From contig JAITVX010000006.1 of NCBI GenBank assembly GCA_031285575.1, forward strand, positions 1 to 13,220: a DNA stretch of 13,220 bases, given 5' to 3'. The notes under the pieces were generated by a model, which saw nothing but the letters and a program-made list of their open reading frames with translations, ran no database searches and had not been told where the DNA came from. This document shows, one piece after another, positions 12,745 to 13,220 of the stretch. This stretch comes from Bacteroidales bacterium (GTDB lineage Bacteria; Bacteroidota; Bacteroidia; Bacteroidales; VadinHA17). The position numbers and the translations under genes were made by a program. Each line of letters opens with the position of its first letter. Position 1 is the first letter of the stretch.

Positions 12745-13220
12745 CAGTGGGTAATATTTTTGTCTTCCATATCTTTTATTACAACTGTTTTGCCTGCCAT
12801 TGCGCTGTTGTAGCTCTGCGCTCCGAGTGCGCCATTAGCTGCAGTGCCTGCCAAAACTGCATTAAAAGCCGAAGGCAGTGCGCTGTTTATGGCTTTTACA
12901 TAATCGGCAATGGATTTCAGATTGTCGTTCAGCTCCCGTATCTTGACCATGCCGCCCAGCTCGCCGTTGTTAACGGTTATCCTGCCTGCTGCCATGTCTA
13001 TCAGCAGACTCAGGTTTTCACCTGTTATCTCTATCTTTTCGGGTTCTTCCACGGCTATTACATTGCACTCGCGCAAATCGCCCGACTGCGAGCCGACCAG
13101 CACGAGCGAGCCGGTGCGCGGCGTTACCAGCAGCTTCGTTTCAACGGCGCCGCCGGCAGGGCGCAGGCGTATGCCGGGAACATTAAGAGTGTCGCTGACT
13201 TTCACGGTGCACGTATCACC
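12744..13220 (-). CDS. baseplate spike-region (gpV/gp45-like) protein, partial
   Basis: The reading frame is open to the window edge, so the gene is cut at its 5' end; the GTG at 13205 is likely internal, since the residues before it (GDTCTV) continue the pattern. About 158 residues are visible. An OB-like beta part comes first (VPGIRLRPAG, TPRTGSLVLVGSQSGDLREC), then a short beta repeat (ITGENLSLLIDMAAGRITVNNGELGGMVKIREL), a helix with NDNLKSIADYVKAINSAL, and a tail VVIKDMEDKNITH. This organisation is common to proteins placed before gpW in Bacteroidota Mu-like elements, and it is a candidate for the central spike or its adaptor. The function is assigned by position and general form. Confidence 0.5.
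   Translation of the reverse strand, partial: GDTCTVKVSDTLNVPGIRLRPAGGAVETKLLVTPRTGSLVLVGSQSGDLRECNVIAVEEPEKIEITGENLSLLIDMAAGRITVNNGELGGMVKIRELNDNLKSIADYVKAINSALPSAFNAVLAGTAANGALGAQSYNSAMAGKTVVIKDMEDKNITH

Overview
The window looks like a Bacteroidales (phylum Bacteroidota) chromosome. The evidence is a eukaryote-like GlgB tail, a small CDCP-type lipoprotein, a RecO without a zinc finger, several -7 boxes of the Bacteroidota form TAnnTTTG placed just upstream of genes, and few Shine-Dalgarno sequences. No tRNA, rRNA or CRISPR array was seen.

Left part (1-8526) is ordinary housekeeping DNA with short intergenic gaps. It holds the 3' end of glgB (+), a small lipoprotein and dtd (both -), mntP (+), a PHP-family histidinol-phosphatase-like protein (-), an Fnr-like Crp-family regulator with an N-terminal cysteine cluster (+), recO (-), a class III nucleotidyl cyclase fused to an HD phosphohydrolase domain (+), and polA (+). 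Six of these genes have a TAnnTTTG match 9-56 nt before the start codon. Two of the matches decide the start: for recO and the Crp-like gene the longer alternative overlaps the box. The most unusual protein here is the cyclase-HD fusion. Its cyclase domain keeps the adenine-specifying Lys/Asp, the second metal Asp and the Asn/Arg pair, but has Gly in place of the first metal Asp. Its HD domain carries a motif set close to eukaryotic-type cyclic nucleotide phosphodiesterases.

Right part (about 8590-13220) is accessory DNA, all coded on the minus strand. From 13220 down to about 9345 it is a tightly packed contractile-tail (Mu/P2-like) baseplate operon: a spike-region protein cut by the window edge, a gpW/gp46-like protein, a LysM/gpX-like protein, baseplate J, a tail protein I-like protein, a small fibre-associated protein, and a fibre or adhesin with six 24-residue BspA-like repeats that each carry a Cys. 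A peptidase M15-like endolysin fragment follows. Neighbouring genes overlap by 1-14 nt or are separated by a few bases. The endolysin stops after 66 codons, before its catalytic motifs, and runs into an unassigned open stretch in another frame. A hairpin plus A/T tract near 9097-9127 may end the operon. Beyond it, a short leucine-rich-repeat gene without a signal peptide lies convergent with polA.

The window cannot show whether the tail module belongs to a complete prophage, a decaying one, or a tailocin-like particle, because only the baseplate/fibre end is present. The broken lysin and the orphan repeat gene suggest a recombining or decaying edge of the element.
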